Assembly: GCA_910584435.1 (NCBI GenBank)
Contig: CAJUAP010000059.1
Location: forward strand, 1 to 25,614
Direction: 5' to 3'
Length of the DNA: 25,614 bases
Source: an uncultured Acetatifactor sp.
Lineage (GTDB): Bacteria; Bacillota; Clostridia; Lachnospirales; Lachnospiraceae
The position numbers and the translations under genes were made by a program. Shown here one piece after another: positions 12,952-21,490 of this stretch (position 1 is its first letter; every line of letters starts with the position of its first letter). Below the pieces are notes generated by a model, which was not told the DNA's origin, did not search any database, and saw nothing but the letters and a program-made list of their open reading frames with translations.

Positions 12952-13875
12952 TTATGTTTGCCTGCCGTGGTATAAGGAAACAATTTTTTCGGCGGACTTC
13001 AGCAGCCGATTGCGGATTGCCTTTGGTTCAATGACCTCTGCCTGATCGCCCAATGATAACAATGTACCGAACCAGAAGTGTTCGTTTTCAACAACAGTCA
13101 ATTTCATGAAAGTGTCGCCGTTTGCGCATTCCTTTATTACTGTTCCTTTTAAATACTCCATAACCCGTGATTTTGCCGTTTCCTTACATTTTATCAGTAC
13201 ATTGATATAATGACGGGAATCTGTTTTATCTGTCTTCTTTAAAATGAGATCTGCGGATTCATGTTCTTTGGTAAAAGGTATGTCAGTGATGTTCAAATCG
13301 CTCATCCGCACCAGCTTGTAGAACCGGTAGTCGTCTTTGGCTTTGGAATAGGCAAGAAGATACCATGCGTACCATCTGTATATGACAGCAATCGGTTCTA
13401 CTTTGTGGCTGCGGGTTTCATTGTTATTATTTGTATAGGTGAAACTGACTGTCTGCTTTTGGATTGCGGCGGACTGCAGTGCTTGAAGGATACTGTTATC
13501 TCCTTCGCGCGTTACGGAAAAATCTAATATAATACCATTGTCGTTGGCAGGCTGTAATGCACAGGATACTTTTTCTAAGGTTTGTTTTACTTTTTGACTG
13601 TCAGTAGCGGAGACAAATCCCTGCAGTGCCGTCAAAATGTAAGAACAATCTTCTGAAGTGGCAATCTGCCTGTCCAGCCGGAATCTTTCTGATATTTCGT
13701 AACCGCCTGCAGAACCGGAAACAGCGACAATTGGAATTCCGGACAGGCATAAGGAATCCATATCGCGCTGTATTGTTCTTGTGGATACTTCAAAATAGCC
13801 TGCCAGTTCCTTCGCGGAGGTTCTTCCGTGGTTGAGAAGATATATTGTTATGGCATAAAGGCGTTCCAGCTTCAT
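12952..13875 (-). CDS. HTH/WYL-domain transcriptional regulator (YafY-like)
   Basis: A 307-residue DNA-binding regulator. The N-terminal winged helix (about 5-60) shows LERLYAITIYLLNHGRTSAK and STRTIQRDMDSL as recognition helix. The WYL domain (about 140-220) contains YRWYAWYLLAYSKAKDDYRF with Trp171-Tyr172-Leu173 and YKLVRM, residues thought to bind a small effector or nucleic acid. A WCX-like C-terminal segment follows. The start at 13875 has AAGGAGG 6 bases upstream; the longer frame to 13920 has none. Regulators of this type often control a nearby gene; the closest are the GNAT gene and the hairpin repeat that starts 36 bases upstream. Confidence 0.9.
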   Translation of the reverse strand: MKLERLYAITIYLLNHGRTSAKELAGYFEVSTRTIQRDMDSLCLSGIPIVAVSGSAGGYEISERFRLDRQIATSEDCSYILTALQGFVSATDSQKVKQTLEKVSCALQPANDNGIILDFSVTREGDNSILQALQSAAIQKQTVSFTYTNNNNETRSHKVEPIAVIYRWYAWYLLAYSKAKDDYRFYKLVRMSDLNITDIPFTKEHESADLILKKTDKTDSRHYINVLIKCKETAKSRVMEYLKGTVIKECANGDTFMKLTVVENEHFWFGTLLSLGDQAEVIEPKAIRNRLLKSAEKIVSLYHGRQT

Positions 13876-13910
13876 TTTCGGCCTCCTTGTTCCCCGATAG
13901 TAATTTTTAA

Positions 13911-14037
13911 GAACTTGCAATATTCTTTGACTGATTGACTATAGAAAGTTGTTCTTGCTTCCCATAGTATAACTTATAAGAACTTGCGACATATATACCA
14001 TGCACGATTACAGGGTTCGCGAAGCGGTTCCTGTAAT
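13911..14037 (-). repeat. Composite hairpin repeat, modules A then B (inverted copy)
   Basis: Read on the minus strand, module A (hairpin 14037-14007, ATTACAGG/CCTGTAAT) comes first, followed by its tail and module B (hairpin in about 13972-13939) with a tail ending at 13911. The sequences match those at 212-360, but the modules are in the opposite order. In module B the stem here is TATGGGAA/TTTCTATA against TATAGGAA/TTCCTATA in the first copy; both differences keep pairing as G-U on the same strand. It lies just upstream of the WYL regulator start and may contain part of its promoter region. Confidence 0.75.
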
Positions 14038-14045
14038 ATGACTTG

Positions 14046-14361
14046 TTTTTGTAATGATAACATACATATCCGCAAAAAGATATACTATGGACGAAAACAC
14101 TGAACTGCTGCAAAATATGTGGCATTAATGTTAGTTTTATGTAATTGCCGGTACTCAGGCTCATACGGACAAACTCAAGTTAAGCATCTGTCTGCGGACA
14201 AGTCCAATGGAATCAGGCTTAGAGATTCCGTGGGTATATGTATGAATGAAAAGGAAGCAAATTCGTTCGGTCATCTGCCGAAAGTATGGGCCGTTTTCGC
14301 AATGATATGTCAATACATCAATGGATACAATAAATATTTATTGAAAAACAATAAAAAAATA
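14046..14361. other. AT-rich intergenic region
   Basis: No gene recognised. Open frames on both strands are short and have no ribosome binding site. The 3' end becomes very AT-rich just before the promoter at 14362. Confidence 0.5.
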
Positions 14362-14390
14362 TTGACAATCGTTCAATATAGCTGTATATT
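14362..14390 (+). promoter_or_regulatory. Strong sigma-A-type promoter of the DUF2975 module
   Basis: -35 TTGACA (14362-14367, consensus), 17-bp spacer, -10 TATATT (14385-14390). Transcription should start near 14397, about 58 bases before the first gene. The imperfect inverted repeat ATTGA...TCAAT (14361-14377) overlaps the -35 box and could be an operator, perhaps for the XRE regulator encoded third from here; that link is a guess. Confidence 0.75.
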
Positions 14391-14454
14391 TATTTTACAA
14401 ACTGATAGAATAGTAAAAGCGTAAGGCTGATGAAAGATGTGGGGAGCTTAATCT

Positions 14455-15054
14455 ATGAACACGAAAAAGAATGTGGATTCAACCGGAAGGATATTTTCTG
14501 AACAAAATACGGATGCGGAAAGGCAGGAGCACATCGAAAAAGGCAGAATTGCCGAGAAGAAAGGAAATGCTGAGAAGAAAGGAAATGCCGGAATGGCTTT
14601 GAAGCAGAGAAGAAAGAACTTGACCATATGGACAAAATATCTGCTGGATTTTATGTTCTACGCCGGGATTGTAGTGACGGTTACGCTGCCTGTGAGCGTT
14701 AAGCTGATTGGAAAACAGCTTCCATACATGATAGAGCATTATGAAGAAACAGTGGTTATTTATTTTGTATTAGGTGTATCGGCATCAGTGCTGCTGAGGG
14801 AGCTGCGGAAAATATTCAAGACGGTGCTGGAAGAGAACTGCTTTGTGACAGAAAATGTGGTGAGCCTGCAGAAAATGGGAAATTGGAGCTTTTTTATTGC
14901 AGTGATGTCCATAGTTCGGAGCATTGTCTATTTGACGATTGCCATGTCGGTGGTAATATTTGTGTTTATTATCGCGGGTCTGTTCAGTAAGGTGCTGGCC
15001 TATGTGTTTGAAGAAGCCGTACAATATAAGCAGGAAAATGATTTGACGGTGTGA
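14455..15054 (+). CDS. DUF2975 family membrane protein
   Basis: A 199-residue membrane protein with four predicted helices in the last 150 residues: YLLDFMFYAGIVVTVTLPV, VIYFVLGVSASVLLREL, FFIAVMSIVRSIVYLTIAM and VVIFVFIIAGLFSKVLAYVF. The loop KTVLEENCFVTENVVSLQK between helices 2 and 3 is typical of DUF2975. The N-terminal 55 residues are charged and contain a repeat (AEKKGNAEKKGNA) absent from typical members. The ribosome binding site is GGGGAG, 8 bases from the ATG. DUF2975 genes are usually paired with a small YozG-like regulator, as here. Function unknown. Confidence 0.85.
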   Translation: MNTKKNVDSTGRIFSEQNTDAERQEHIEKGRIAEKKGNAEKKGNAGMALKQRRKNLTIWTKYLLDFMFYAGIVVTVTLPVSVKLIGKQLPYMIEHYEETVVIYFVLGVSASVLLRELRKIFKTVLEENCFVTENVVSLQKMGNWSFFIAVMSIVRSIVYLTIAMSVVIFVFIIAGLFSKVLAYVFEEAVQYKQENDLTV

Positions 15055-15110
15055 ACAGGTTCATAGCCAGGTTTGAGTGGTTATAAGCTTATAATATGAG
15101 GAGTATGGGA

Positions 15111-15329
15111 ATGGGAATTGTCGTGAACTTGGATGTTATGATGGCCAAGCGTAAAATGAGCCTGACAGAGCTTGCCAGTGAAGTGGATCTTACGCTTGCG
15201 AATCTGTCCATATTGAAAAATAATAAGGCGAAGGCTGTGCGTTTCTCTACGCTGGAGGCAATCTGCAAGGCGCTGCACTGCCAGCCGGGAGATATATTGG
15301 AATATGTAGAGGAGGAAGAGGAAGTTTAA
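15111..15329 (+). CDS. Small XRE-family regulator (YozG-like)
   Basis: A 72-residue, single-domain helix-turn-helix protein: MMAKRKMSLTELASEVDLT, ANLSILKNNKAKAVRFSTLE and AICKALHCQPGDILEYVEEE. This is the Cro/C1 type fold without an effector domain. ATG 15111 is chosen because GAGGAG (15098-15103) lies 7 bases upstream; ATGs at 15096 and 15105 overlap or crowd it. It follows the DUF2975 gene by 56 bases in the same direction and probably regulates this group, as YozG-like proteins are thought to do. Confidence 0.85.
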   Translation: MGIVVNLDVMMAKRKMSLTELASEVDLTLANLSILKNNKAKAVRFSTLEAICKALHCQPGDILEYVEEEEEV

Positions 15330-15396
15330 TGTGGCCCAAATGCCGGATGGTCTGATATGGAAATATGATTGGAATCAGGAGGAGGTATGAGAGAAG

Positions 15397-17451
15397 ATGA
15401 TGAACGAGAAAAGTCAGAGTGTATGGATGGAGGACGGAGACAGGCGCGAAGATGTATCGCCCTGGGAAGAAAATGTGTCAGGAAGGCCAGACTTAAATAG
15501 GCCGGAGAATAACGGAAATGCAATGACAGAAGGCGAGGGGGCCGGAAGGGGAAGCGCACAGCCCGTCATGGGAAGTGCTCCGGGAAACGCAGATACGCAT
15601 TCTGCCGAGAAAGAAACATCGAAAGACAGAAATGTACAGCCTGGAATGGGAAGTGCCGCAGGGAGCAGAACGGCACAGCAGGGAACGGGAAGTGCCGCAG
15701 GGAGTGGAACGGCACAGCAGGGAATGGAGGGTAGATTTGTCAACGGAGATGTGCAGAAGGCCGTGGAGAATAACGCATGGGGGGCACCGGCTCCCGGCGC
15801 CAACAGGCCGGCACAGGGGAATCCGGCCCGCATGGAAACGGAAGAGACAAAGCGTATGAAGGATAATTTTGATTTCTTCGGCCCGGCAGCATTTCTCTAT
15901 GCCGTCTTCTATGTGTTCTGTATGTTTCGGAATGGCTCAGGAATTACGTTCCCTTTTTTCGTAGGAGGCAGCCTCTTGTTTATGTGCTTATCCTTGTCAA
16001 AATTGGGGATTACCTTAAAAAAAGGAAGCGTATTTTACATGGCTGCCATGGTTCTTCTGGGCATTTCCACCTTTTGCACAGGTGATGCCAGGATTATATT
16101 TTATAATAAACTGGGATGCTTTCTTCTGATGATGAGCCTTTTGCTGAAGCAGTTCTGCAATACACAGAACTGGAAGCTGGGGAAATACCTGGTCAGTATC
16201 ATAGTGATGGTGATTGCCAGTATCGGAGAACTGAACCGCCCTGTTGCGGATGCTGCCGCATACCGGAAGAGCGGTGCTAAGAAGATGGACAGAAGAGTCT
16301 GGTATGCGGGTCTGGGGCTGCTGTTAGGGATTCCTTTGATGCTTGTGGTGCTGCTGCTTTTAGCCAGTGCGGATGCGGTATTCCGCCAGATGACAAAAAG
16401 TATTCCGGAAAGCATTAATTTATTTAATATATTCAGTGTACTCTGGCGCATTGCTTTTGTCTATTTTGCCTCTTATGCGTTGATTGCCTGGCTGTGCAGC
16501 AGACAGATCAAGGATGAGGTTGTTGACAGGCGCAATGGAGAGCCTGTGCTGGCAATTACCATTACCGGGCTTCTGACGCTTTTGTATCTGGTGTTTTCCG
16601 GTATCCAGATTGGAGCATTGTTTTTGGGCAGAATGCATCTTCCCTATGGATATACTTATGCCATGTATGCAAGAGAAGGCTATTTCCAGCTGCTGTTTGT
16701 AAGTATTTTGAACCTCATTATTGTTCTGGTATGTATGAGCTGTTTCCGGGAAAGCAAGGTGCTGAAGGTGATATTAACAATCATGTCGCTTTGTACTTTT
16801 GTGATGATTGCATCCAGTGCCATGAGAATGATAATTTACATCAGATATTATTATCTGACATTTTTACGGATTCTGGTATTATGGTCCCTTGCTTTGCTGG
16901 CGGTATTGTTAGCAGGTGTGGTAATCAATATTATGAAAGAGACGTTCCCTCTGTTCCGTTACAGTGTAGCGGTGGTGGCAGTAATGTATCTGGCCCTATC
17001 CTTTGCACATCCTGATTATATCATAGCCAGGGTCAATGTGGCCAATGCCTTTCACAGCAATACATTCATGCAGTCAGGCAACGGGAGAAATCGGGTGTCG
17101 CCGGATGCCGTGGAAGGTGGTTCACAGAAGGATGTGTTGGAAGGCAGTTTCTTCTTGACAAGTATGCCGTATCAGGATTATTTTTATTTAAGAGGGTTAA
17201 GTGCGGATGCAGCCCCGGTATTGATTCCCTATCTGAAAGAGCTGGGGTATGATATGGAGGCATTTTATGCGAAGAATGCTGTTGTTTATGCTAAGGATAA
17301 TGAGATATGCGGCGGTGTTTCCGAGGTGGATGGATTCGGTTATTATTGGATGCGTCATATGCAGGAGGATACGGAAAATTTCGGCATACGCACTTATAAC
17401 ATATCCAGGCATATGGCCCTTGAAGCTTTCCGGCGGCAGAGACAGGAGTAG
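15397..17451 (+). CDS. DUF4173 family multi-spanning membrane protein
   Basis: A 684-residue membrane protein. Residues 1-150 are hydrophilic and low in complexity, with Gly/Ala/Gln repeats; from about 160 on about 12 membrane helices follow, for example FFGPAAFLYAVFYVFCMF, GLGLLLGIPLMLVVLLLLAS and ILVLWSLALLAVLLAGVVI. YAMYAREGYFQLLFVSILN (about 420-440) matches the conserved loop of DUF4173. The last 130 residues, after YIIARVNVANAF, are soluble. AGGAGGAGG lies upstream; ATG 15397 or the adjacent 15400 is the start. The role is unknown; the DUF2975/HTH/DUF4173 order suggests a membrane complex under the control of the small regulator. Confidence 0.85.
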   Translation: MMNEKSQSVWMEDGDRREDVSPWEENVSGRPDLNRPENNGNAMTEGEGAGRGSAQPVMGSAPGNADTHSAEKETSKDRNVQPGMGSAAGSRTAQQGTGSAAGSGTAQQGMEGRFVNGDVQKAVENNAWGAPAPGANRPAQGNPARMETEETKRMKDNFDFFGPAAFLYAVFYVFCMFRNGSGITFPFFVGGSLLFMCLSLSKLGITLKKGSVFYMAAMVLLGISTFCTGDARIIFYNKLGCFLLMMSLLLKQFCNTQNWKLGKYLVSIIVMVIASIGELNRPVADAAAYRKSGAKKMDRRVWYAGLGLLLGIPLMLVVLLLLASADAVFRQMTKSIPESINLFNIFSVLWRIAFVYFASYALIAWLCSRQIKDEVVDRRNGEPVLAITITGLLTLLYLVFSGIQIGALFLGRMHLPYGYTYAMYAREGYFQLLFVSILNLIIVLVCMSCFRESKVLKVILTIMSLCTFVMIASSAMRMIIYIRYYYLTFLRILVLWSLALLAVLLAGVVINIMKETFPLFRYSVAVVAVMYLALSFAHPDYIIARVNVANAFHSNTFMQSGNGRNRVSPDAVEGGSQKDVLEGSFFLTSMPYQDYFYLRGLSADAAPVLIPYLKELGYDMEAFYAKNAVVYAKDNEICGGVSEVDGFGYYWMRHMQEDTENFGIRTYNISRHMALEAFRRQRQE
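15648..15725 (+). repeat. 39-bp in-frame tandem repeat in the DUF4173 gene
   Basis: Two near-identical 39-bp units (15648-15686 and 15687-15725) encode GSAAGSRTAQQGT and GSAAGSGTAQQGM. A related half unit (GGGAAGTGCTCCGGGAAAC) sits earlier near 15570. Like the rhamnosidase repeat, the unit is a multiple of three and purine-rich on the coding strand. Confidence 0.8.
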
Positions 17452-17541
17452 AAAGAGGGGTTGGTGGAGTAAAACAGGGATTGGCAAGGGTGAAAAACGG
17501 GAAGGGCAGGAGTAAAAATCGGGGGAGACAGGAGTGAGAAG

Positions 17542-18036
17542 ATGAGGTGGATTGACGGGAGTGAAATAGATATCAGGCAGTTTACAGGCGAAGCACTCTG
17601 TGAAAAGCTTGCGGCGGAATTGTGGGGCAATGCTTATGAACAATGGCTGGAGTGTGCTGATTTTATTCAAGCAGCTTCTTTCTTAATTGCCTTTGATACG
17701 GAATTAACCATGGAAGGCATTTTTACCTTTCTTGAAAATTCTATCGGGCATTATGCGCCGGATATTGTACAGGCATTTCGAGCGATTGGCGACAGCAATG
17801 ATGCGGATGTATTGGAAGAAATCTGCCGCATTGCGCCGCCGGATGTCATGAGAGGCGAATTCTTAAGCGGCAATTATCAGGAGTATGATATTACGTCATT
17901 TAATGATGATCACGAATTAACGGAAGAAGCGGAAGCAAGAATCCTAGAGCTGAATGAGCAGTTGTATCTGTATAGCGGATTTGACATATGGCCGCTGCTT
18001 TTCAAGTATTTGGACGAACAGATAGAAAAACTGTAG
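17542..18036 (+). CDS. DUF4375-like (DMP19-type) protein
   Basis: A 164-residue acidic soluble protein. The centre, FDTELTMEGIFTFLENSIGH followed by YAPDIVQAFRAIGDSNDADV, corresponds to the conserved core of DUF4375 (tE.nnGG..qff.ns.g.......al..ig), here with TMEGIF in place of NNGGF. C-terminal helices end in LLFKYLDEQIEKL. AGGAG lies 7 bases before ATG 17542. The 90 bases between this gene and the DUF4173 gene consist of imperfect purine repeats (GGAGTAAAA variants). The family is often found near immunity or housekeeping genes; function unknown. Confidence 0.75.
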   Translation: MRWIDGSEIDIRQFTGEALCEKLAAELWGNAYEQWLECADFIQAASFLIAFDTELTMEGIFTFLENSIGHYAPDIVQAFRAIGDSNDADVLEEICRIAPPDVMRGEFLSGNYQEYDITSFNDDHELTEEAEARILELNEQLYLYSGFDIWPLLFKYLDEQIEKL

Positions 18037-18056
18037 TATAAAAACAGGAGATAATT

Positions 18057-19697
18057 ATGTATCAGGCATTTCGGTATGAGGATATTGTATATGGAGAGAA
18101 GGCGCCGGGCTGGGTGGACGGCGTATACCACCCAAGGGAGGCAGGGCGCCGGGAGAGGAACAGTGTTCCGGAAGTACAGGACGGTGTGCTGAAGCTTCAC
18201 AGCCGCGTGTGGCGGGAAGTGGAGGAAACAGGATACGGCACTTATGATTATGAAGAGACTACGAGACTGATTGCTGCACTGCCGGGCAGTAACTATGTGG
18301 TGAAGGTCATTTTGACGAATCCTGCATCAAACGCCTATGTATGCCATATCCGGCTGAATGGCGTGGTAAAACAGGATAATATTACAGTGGAACCGGGAGA
18401 AGAGAAAAGTGTTATGTTCACTGCCTGTATGACGGACGGCAGCTTTGCCCTGAGCTTTCCCATAGCAGGAATGGAGGATATGCAGGAAGCGCCGGAGGAA
18501 GGGGATGTCTATGTGAGGGATATTGACATTTCACCTGCACCTGCAAAGGAAAAAAGGGAAAAGCCCCATGTATTTCTGGTCTCGGATTCTACGGTGCAGA
18601 GCTATGAGAAGCGTTCCTATCCGCAGACAGGATGGGGGCAGGTGCTCTGTGAATTTTTCAGGGGCGGGGAGCAGTGCAGTGTATCTCCCATCAGGCAGCA
18701 TGGCCAGAAAGTGGGAAAAGGCTATGAGCTTCCGGAGCTTGTCATTGAGAACCGCGCCATTGCCGGCAGGAGCGCAAGGTCATTTTATGACGAGGGCAGG
18801 CTGGACCAGATTATGGAGGAACTCTGCCCTGGTGATTATATGTTTGTACAGTTTGCGCATAATGACGATAATGTGCTCCGGCCCAACCGCTATATTGCAC
18901 CGGAGGAATTCCCGGCATTTCTGAAGCGTTATCTGGATGCCTGTGAAAGGCGTGGGGCGCAGTGTGTCTTTGTGACCCCTGTGACCATGATGATAACGGG
19001 TGAGGACGGAAGATTCCGGATTGCATTTCACAATTACCGGCAGAAGATGATGGAGCTGGCGCAGGAACAAAATGTGCCGCTGCTGGACCTGGGAGGGCGG
19101 AGTACGGCATATCTGAATGAAATCGGCTGGGAGGAAAGCAAACAGATATACCTCTGGGCGGAAGAGGGAGAATATCCTGAAAGTACCTTTGCTGCCGGTG
19201 TATCCGATAAGGCGCATCTGCAGGAATACGGTGCCAGGGTATATGCAAATCTTGTGGTAAAGCTGATGATGGAGTATGCTGCGGATGACAGGCTGGACGT
19301 ACTGAAGAGGCTGGCGGCGCCCAGGGAAATCAGTGGGATAGAAAAGCCTGTGAAGTCCAACACCGCTGTCCGGGAGAAGGGACAGGATGACCCTGAAATG
19401 GTGACAGGGTTTGTGGCGCTGGAGATTTCCGGAGAGAACGGTGCAAAGGGTATGGGAAGCTTTCTGCTGAACTGGAACCAGCCGGAGGGAGCTGCTGCAT
19501 ATCATGTCTACGCCAGGAAAAAGGGCGAGACGGAGTTCCATAAGGTAAAAATGATTACCAGGGAAGAAAAGGAAGCATATGCCACGCTGCCCTTCAGCGC
19601 ACAGGCAGGCTGTGTGTGGGAGTATTATGTGAGAGCAGTATTTGAGAACGGCAGGGAAGGAAGGGCCAGCCGGACGATTGAGATTGATCTGTGCTGA
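18057..19697 (+). CDS. SGNH esterase, rhamnogalacturonan acetylesterase type (CE12-like)
   Basis: Removes acetyl groups from rhamnogalacturonan backbones. The 546-residue protein has an N-terminal beta domain (about 1-165), a central SGNH hydrolase (about 170-410) and a C-terminal fibronectin-III-like domain (about 455-546). SGNH blocks: block I VFLVSDSTVQSY with nucleophile Ser178, block II NRAIAGRSARSF with the glycine, block III FAHND with Asn269, and block V SDKAHLQEYGA with Asp384 and His387. No signal peptide, so cytoplasmic. AGGAG lies 6 bases before the ATG. It is functionally related to the rhamnosidase at 1546. It begins 20 bases after the DUF4375-like gene and ends at a strong terminator. 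Confidence 0.9.
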   Translation: MYQAFRYEDIVYGEKAPGWVDGVYHPREAGRRERNSVPEVQDGVLKLHSRVWREVEETGYGTYDYEETTRLIAALPGSNYVVKVILTNPASNAYVCHIRLNGVVKQDNITVEPGEEKSVMFTACMTDGSFALSFPIAGMEDMQEAPEEGDVYVRDIDISPAPAKEKREKPHVFLVSDSTVQSYEKRSYPQTGWGQVLCEFFRGGEQCSVSPIRQHGQKVGKGYELPELVIENRAIAGRSARSFYDEGRLDQIMEELCPGDYMFVQFAHNDDNVLRPNRYIAPEEFPAFLKRYLDACERRGAQCVFVTPVTMMITGEDGRFRIAFHNYRQKMMELAQEQNVPLLDLGGRSTAYLNEIGWEESKQIYLWAEEGEYPESTFAAGVSDKAHLQEYGARVYANLVVKLMMEYAADDRLDVLKRLAAPREISGIEKPVKSNTAVREKGQDDPEMVTGFVALEISGENGAKGMGSFLLNWNQPEGAAAYHVYARKKGETEFHKVKMITREEKEAYATLPFSAQAGCVWEYYVRAVFENGREGRASRTIEIDLC

Positions 19698-19718
19698 GAA
19701 TATAAGCGCATGTGGCCA

Positions 19719-19747
19719 GGGACACTTCGGAGGGAGAAGTGTCCTTT
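19719..19747 (+). terminator. Rho-independent terminator after SGNH esterase
   Basis: GGACACTTC (19720-19728) pairs perfectly with GAAGTGTCC (19736-19744) around a 7-nt loop, then TTT and later TTTT. It separates the esterase from the two-component operon. Confidence 0.75.
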
Positions 19748-19832
19748 CGCCATTTTACAGCATTCGTCAGGATGAGAATATAAATTGAGCGGCAGGATGT
19801 CCGGGGAAAATAGATACGGAGGGGGTTGGGCT

Positions 19833-20492
19833 ATGGTTTTGGTAATTGAGGATGATACAAGCATTCACGGGCTGCTGTGCAGGATACTGCAGCAGAACGG
19901 CTATGAAGTGCAGAGCGCTTATGATGGATGGGAGGGCTATGAGCTTGCCATGAATCATGAGTATCGTCTGATTTTAATGGATTTGATGCTTCCCATGAAG
20001 AGCGGAGAGGAAATTCTGCGTGAACTGAGAAGGAAGAAGAATACGCCTGTTATTATATTGTCCGCTAAAAATGCCGTTTATAACAGAATCGAACTGCTGC
20101 GCCTTGGAGCGGATGATTTTATCGGCAAACCGTTTGACATTGATGAGGTGATCCTCAGGATGGAGGCGGTGCTTCGCAGAACCGAGGGGACACAGGAAGT
20201 ATTGCTGTTCCAGGATATGAAGGTGGAGAGAGAATCCAAACGCGTATTTGTCTGCGGCAATGAAATCATCTGTACGGCAATGGAGTATGCAATTCTTGAA
20301 ATGATGCTGTCGAATCCGCATAAAATTTTCTCCAAGAGAAACTTGTTCGAGAGTATTACCGGAGAGGATTACTTAAGCGATGATAATACAATGAATGTGC
20401 ATGTAAGTAATTTAAGGAAGAAAATTGCCAGGTTCACGGATAGACAATATATCGAAACCGTCTATGGCATGGGGTACCGTCTATCAAATTAA
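19833..20492 (+). CDS. OmpR-family response regulator
   Basis: A 219-residue regulator: receiver domain (1-115) with acid pair Asp7-Asp8, phosphorylation site Asp50 (LILMDLMLP), Ser77 and Lys99 (IGKPFD), and a C-terminal winged helix with NTMNVHVSNLRKKI and YIETVYGMGYRLSN. ATG 19833 is chosen because GGAGGGGG lies 7 bases upstream; the frame is open back to 19785. It is first in an operon with an ABC ATPase, a permease and a histidine kinase. The usual role of such sets is to sense a peptide antibiotic and raise expression of the ABC pump. A -10-like TATAAA near 19780 may be its promoter; no clear -35 is seen. Confidence 0.93.
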   Translation: MVLVIEDDTSIHGLLCRILQQNGYEVQSAYDGWEGYELAMNHEYRLILMDLMLPMKSGEEILRELRRKKNTPVIILSAKNAVYNRIELLRLGADDFIGKPFDIDEVILRMEAVLRRTEGTQEVLLFQDMKVERESKRVFVCGNEIICTAMEYAILEMMLSNPHKIFSKRNLFESITGEDYLSDDNTMNVHVSNLRKKIARFTDRQYIETVYGMGYRLSN

Positions 20493-20563
20493 GGTTTCCT
20501 TTAGGTTTCATGAAGCGTATTCTTAATAACCTGCCGCATGATAAGGTCAGAAAGGAGAAATGC

Positions 20564-21490
20564 ATGATGAATGAGATTGTATTGCAGACAGAAAATCTGA
20601 CCAAAAGGTATGGCAGCGTTACGGTGCTTGACGGGGTGAATGTCAGATTACAGAAGAAACACATTTATGGATTTATCGGAGAAAACGGGGCGGGAAAAAG
20701 TACTTTTATGAAGATAGTCACCGGCATGAGCTGTCCCACGGAAGGAACCTATACTATTTTCGGGAAAAACATGGATTCGGACGGGAGAAGAATGCGGAAG
20801 TATATCGGCAGCATGATTGAAGAGCCTGCGCTTTATCCCGGCTACAGCGTTATGCGGAATCTGGAGCTGCAGAGAATTTTAGCGGGGAATCCGGATACTT
20901 CGGCCTGCGAAAAGGTATTGCATATGGTTGACCTGGCAGAGGTGAAGCATAAAAAGGTATCCGCCCTGTCCATGGGAATGAAACAGCGGTTAGGGATTAC
21001 GCTGGCCCTGATCGGCAATCCGAGGCTGCTGATATTGGACGAACCGGTAAACGGCCTGGACCCGAAGAATATTGTGGCATTACGGACCCTGTTAAAAAAG
21101 CTCAGTGAGGAAAATCATGTTACTATTGTCATCTCAAGCCATATTCTAAGCGAATTATATCTGCTTGCTACGGATTACATTTTTATCCATAAGGGTAAGG
21201 TAATTGAGGTGCTGACACATGATGAGTTAGAGGCGAAATGCAGGAAATATGTCTGTATTAAAACGGAGCAGGTGCCCTTTGCGCTGACTGTCCTGGACAA
21301 GGTATTAGAGGGGGCAGAGTACAAGGTGGTTTCCGACAATACCATTTACCTGTATTCGGATCTGGACAAGGTGGAAACCATAGCCAGAGCATTTATGCAG
21401 CAGGATATTGTTGTCACGGAGCTTTCGGTGATGGAACAGACGCTGGAAGACTACTTTATTGCCATAACAGGAGGTGCCGGGTATGTGTAA
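20564..21490 (+). CDS. ABC transporter ATP-binding protein (BcrA-type)
   Basis: A 308-residue ATPase. Walker A is GENGAGKST (39-47), signature LSMGMKQRLG, Walker B LLILDEPVNGLDP and H-loop ISSHILSEL. The long C-terminal extension of about 90 residues after the ATPase core is typical of bacitracin/lantibiotic-resistance pumps. ATG 20564 has AAAGGAG 6 bases upstream; a second ATG follows at once. The end overlaps the permease start by 8 bases, so the two are translationally coupled. Confidence 0.93.
   Translation: MMNEIVLQTENLTKRYGSVTVLDGVNVRLQKKHIYGFIGENGAGKSTFMKIVTGMSCPTEGTYTIFGKNMDSDGRRMRKYIGSMIEEPALYPGYSVMRNLELQRILAGNPDTSACEKVLHMVDLAEVKHKKVSALSMGMKQRLGITLALIGNPRLLILDEPVNGLDPKNIVALRTLLKKLSEENHVTIVISSHILSELYLLATDYIFIHKGKVIEVLTHDELEAKCRKYVCIKTEQVPFALTVLDKVLEGAEYKVVSDNTIYLYSDLDKVETIARAFMQQDIVVTELSVMEQTLEDYFIAITGGAGYV

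Noticed and set aside
13907..14164. 85-codon minus-strand frame
   Set aside because: Also runs through the hairpin repeat, with no start signal; shared peptide text reflects the repeat, not a protein family.
14119..14424. 101-codon frame before the DUF2975 gene
   Set aside because: Runs through the strong promoter at 14362, has no ribosome binding site and no family likeness.
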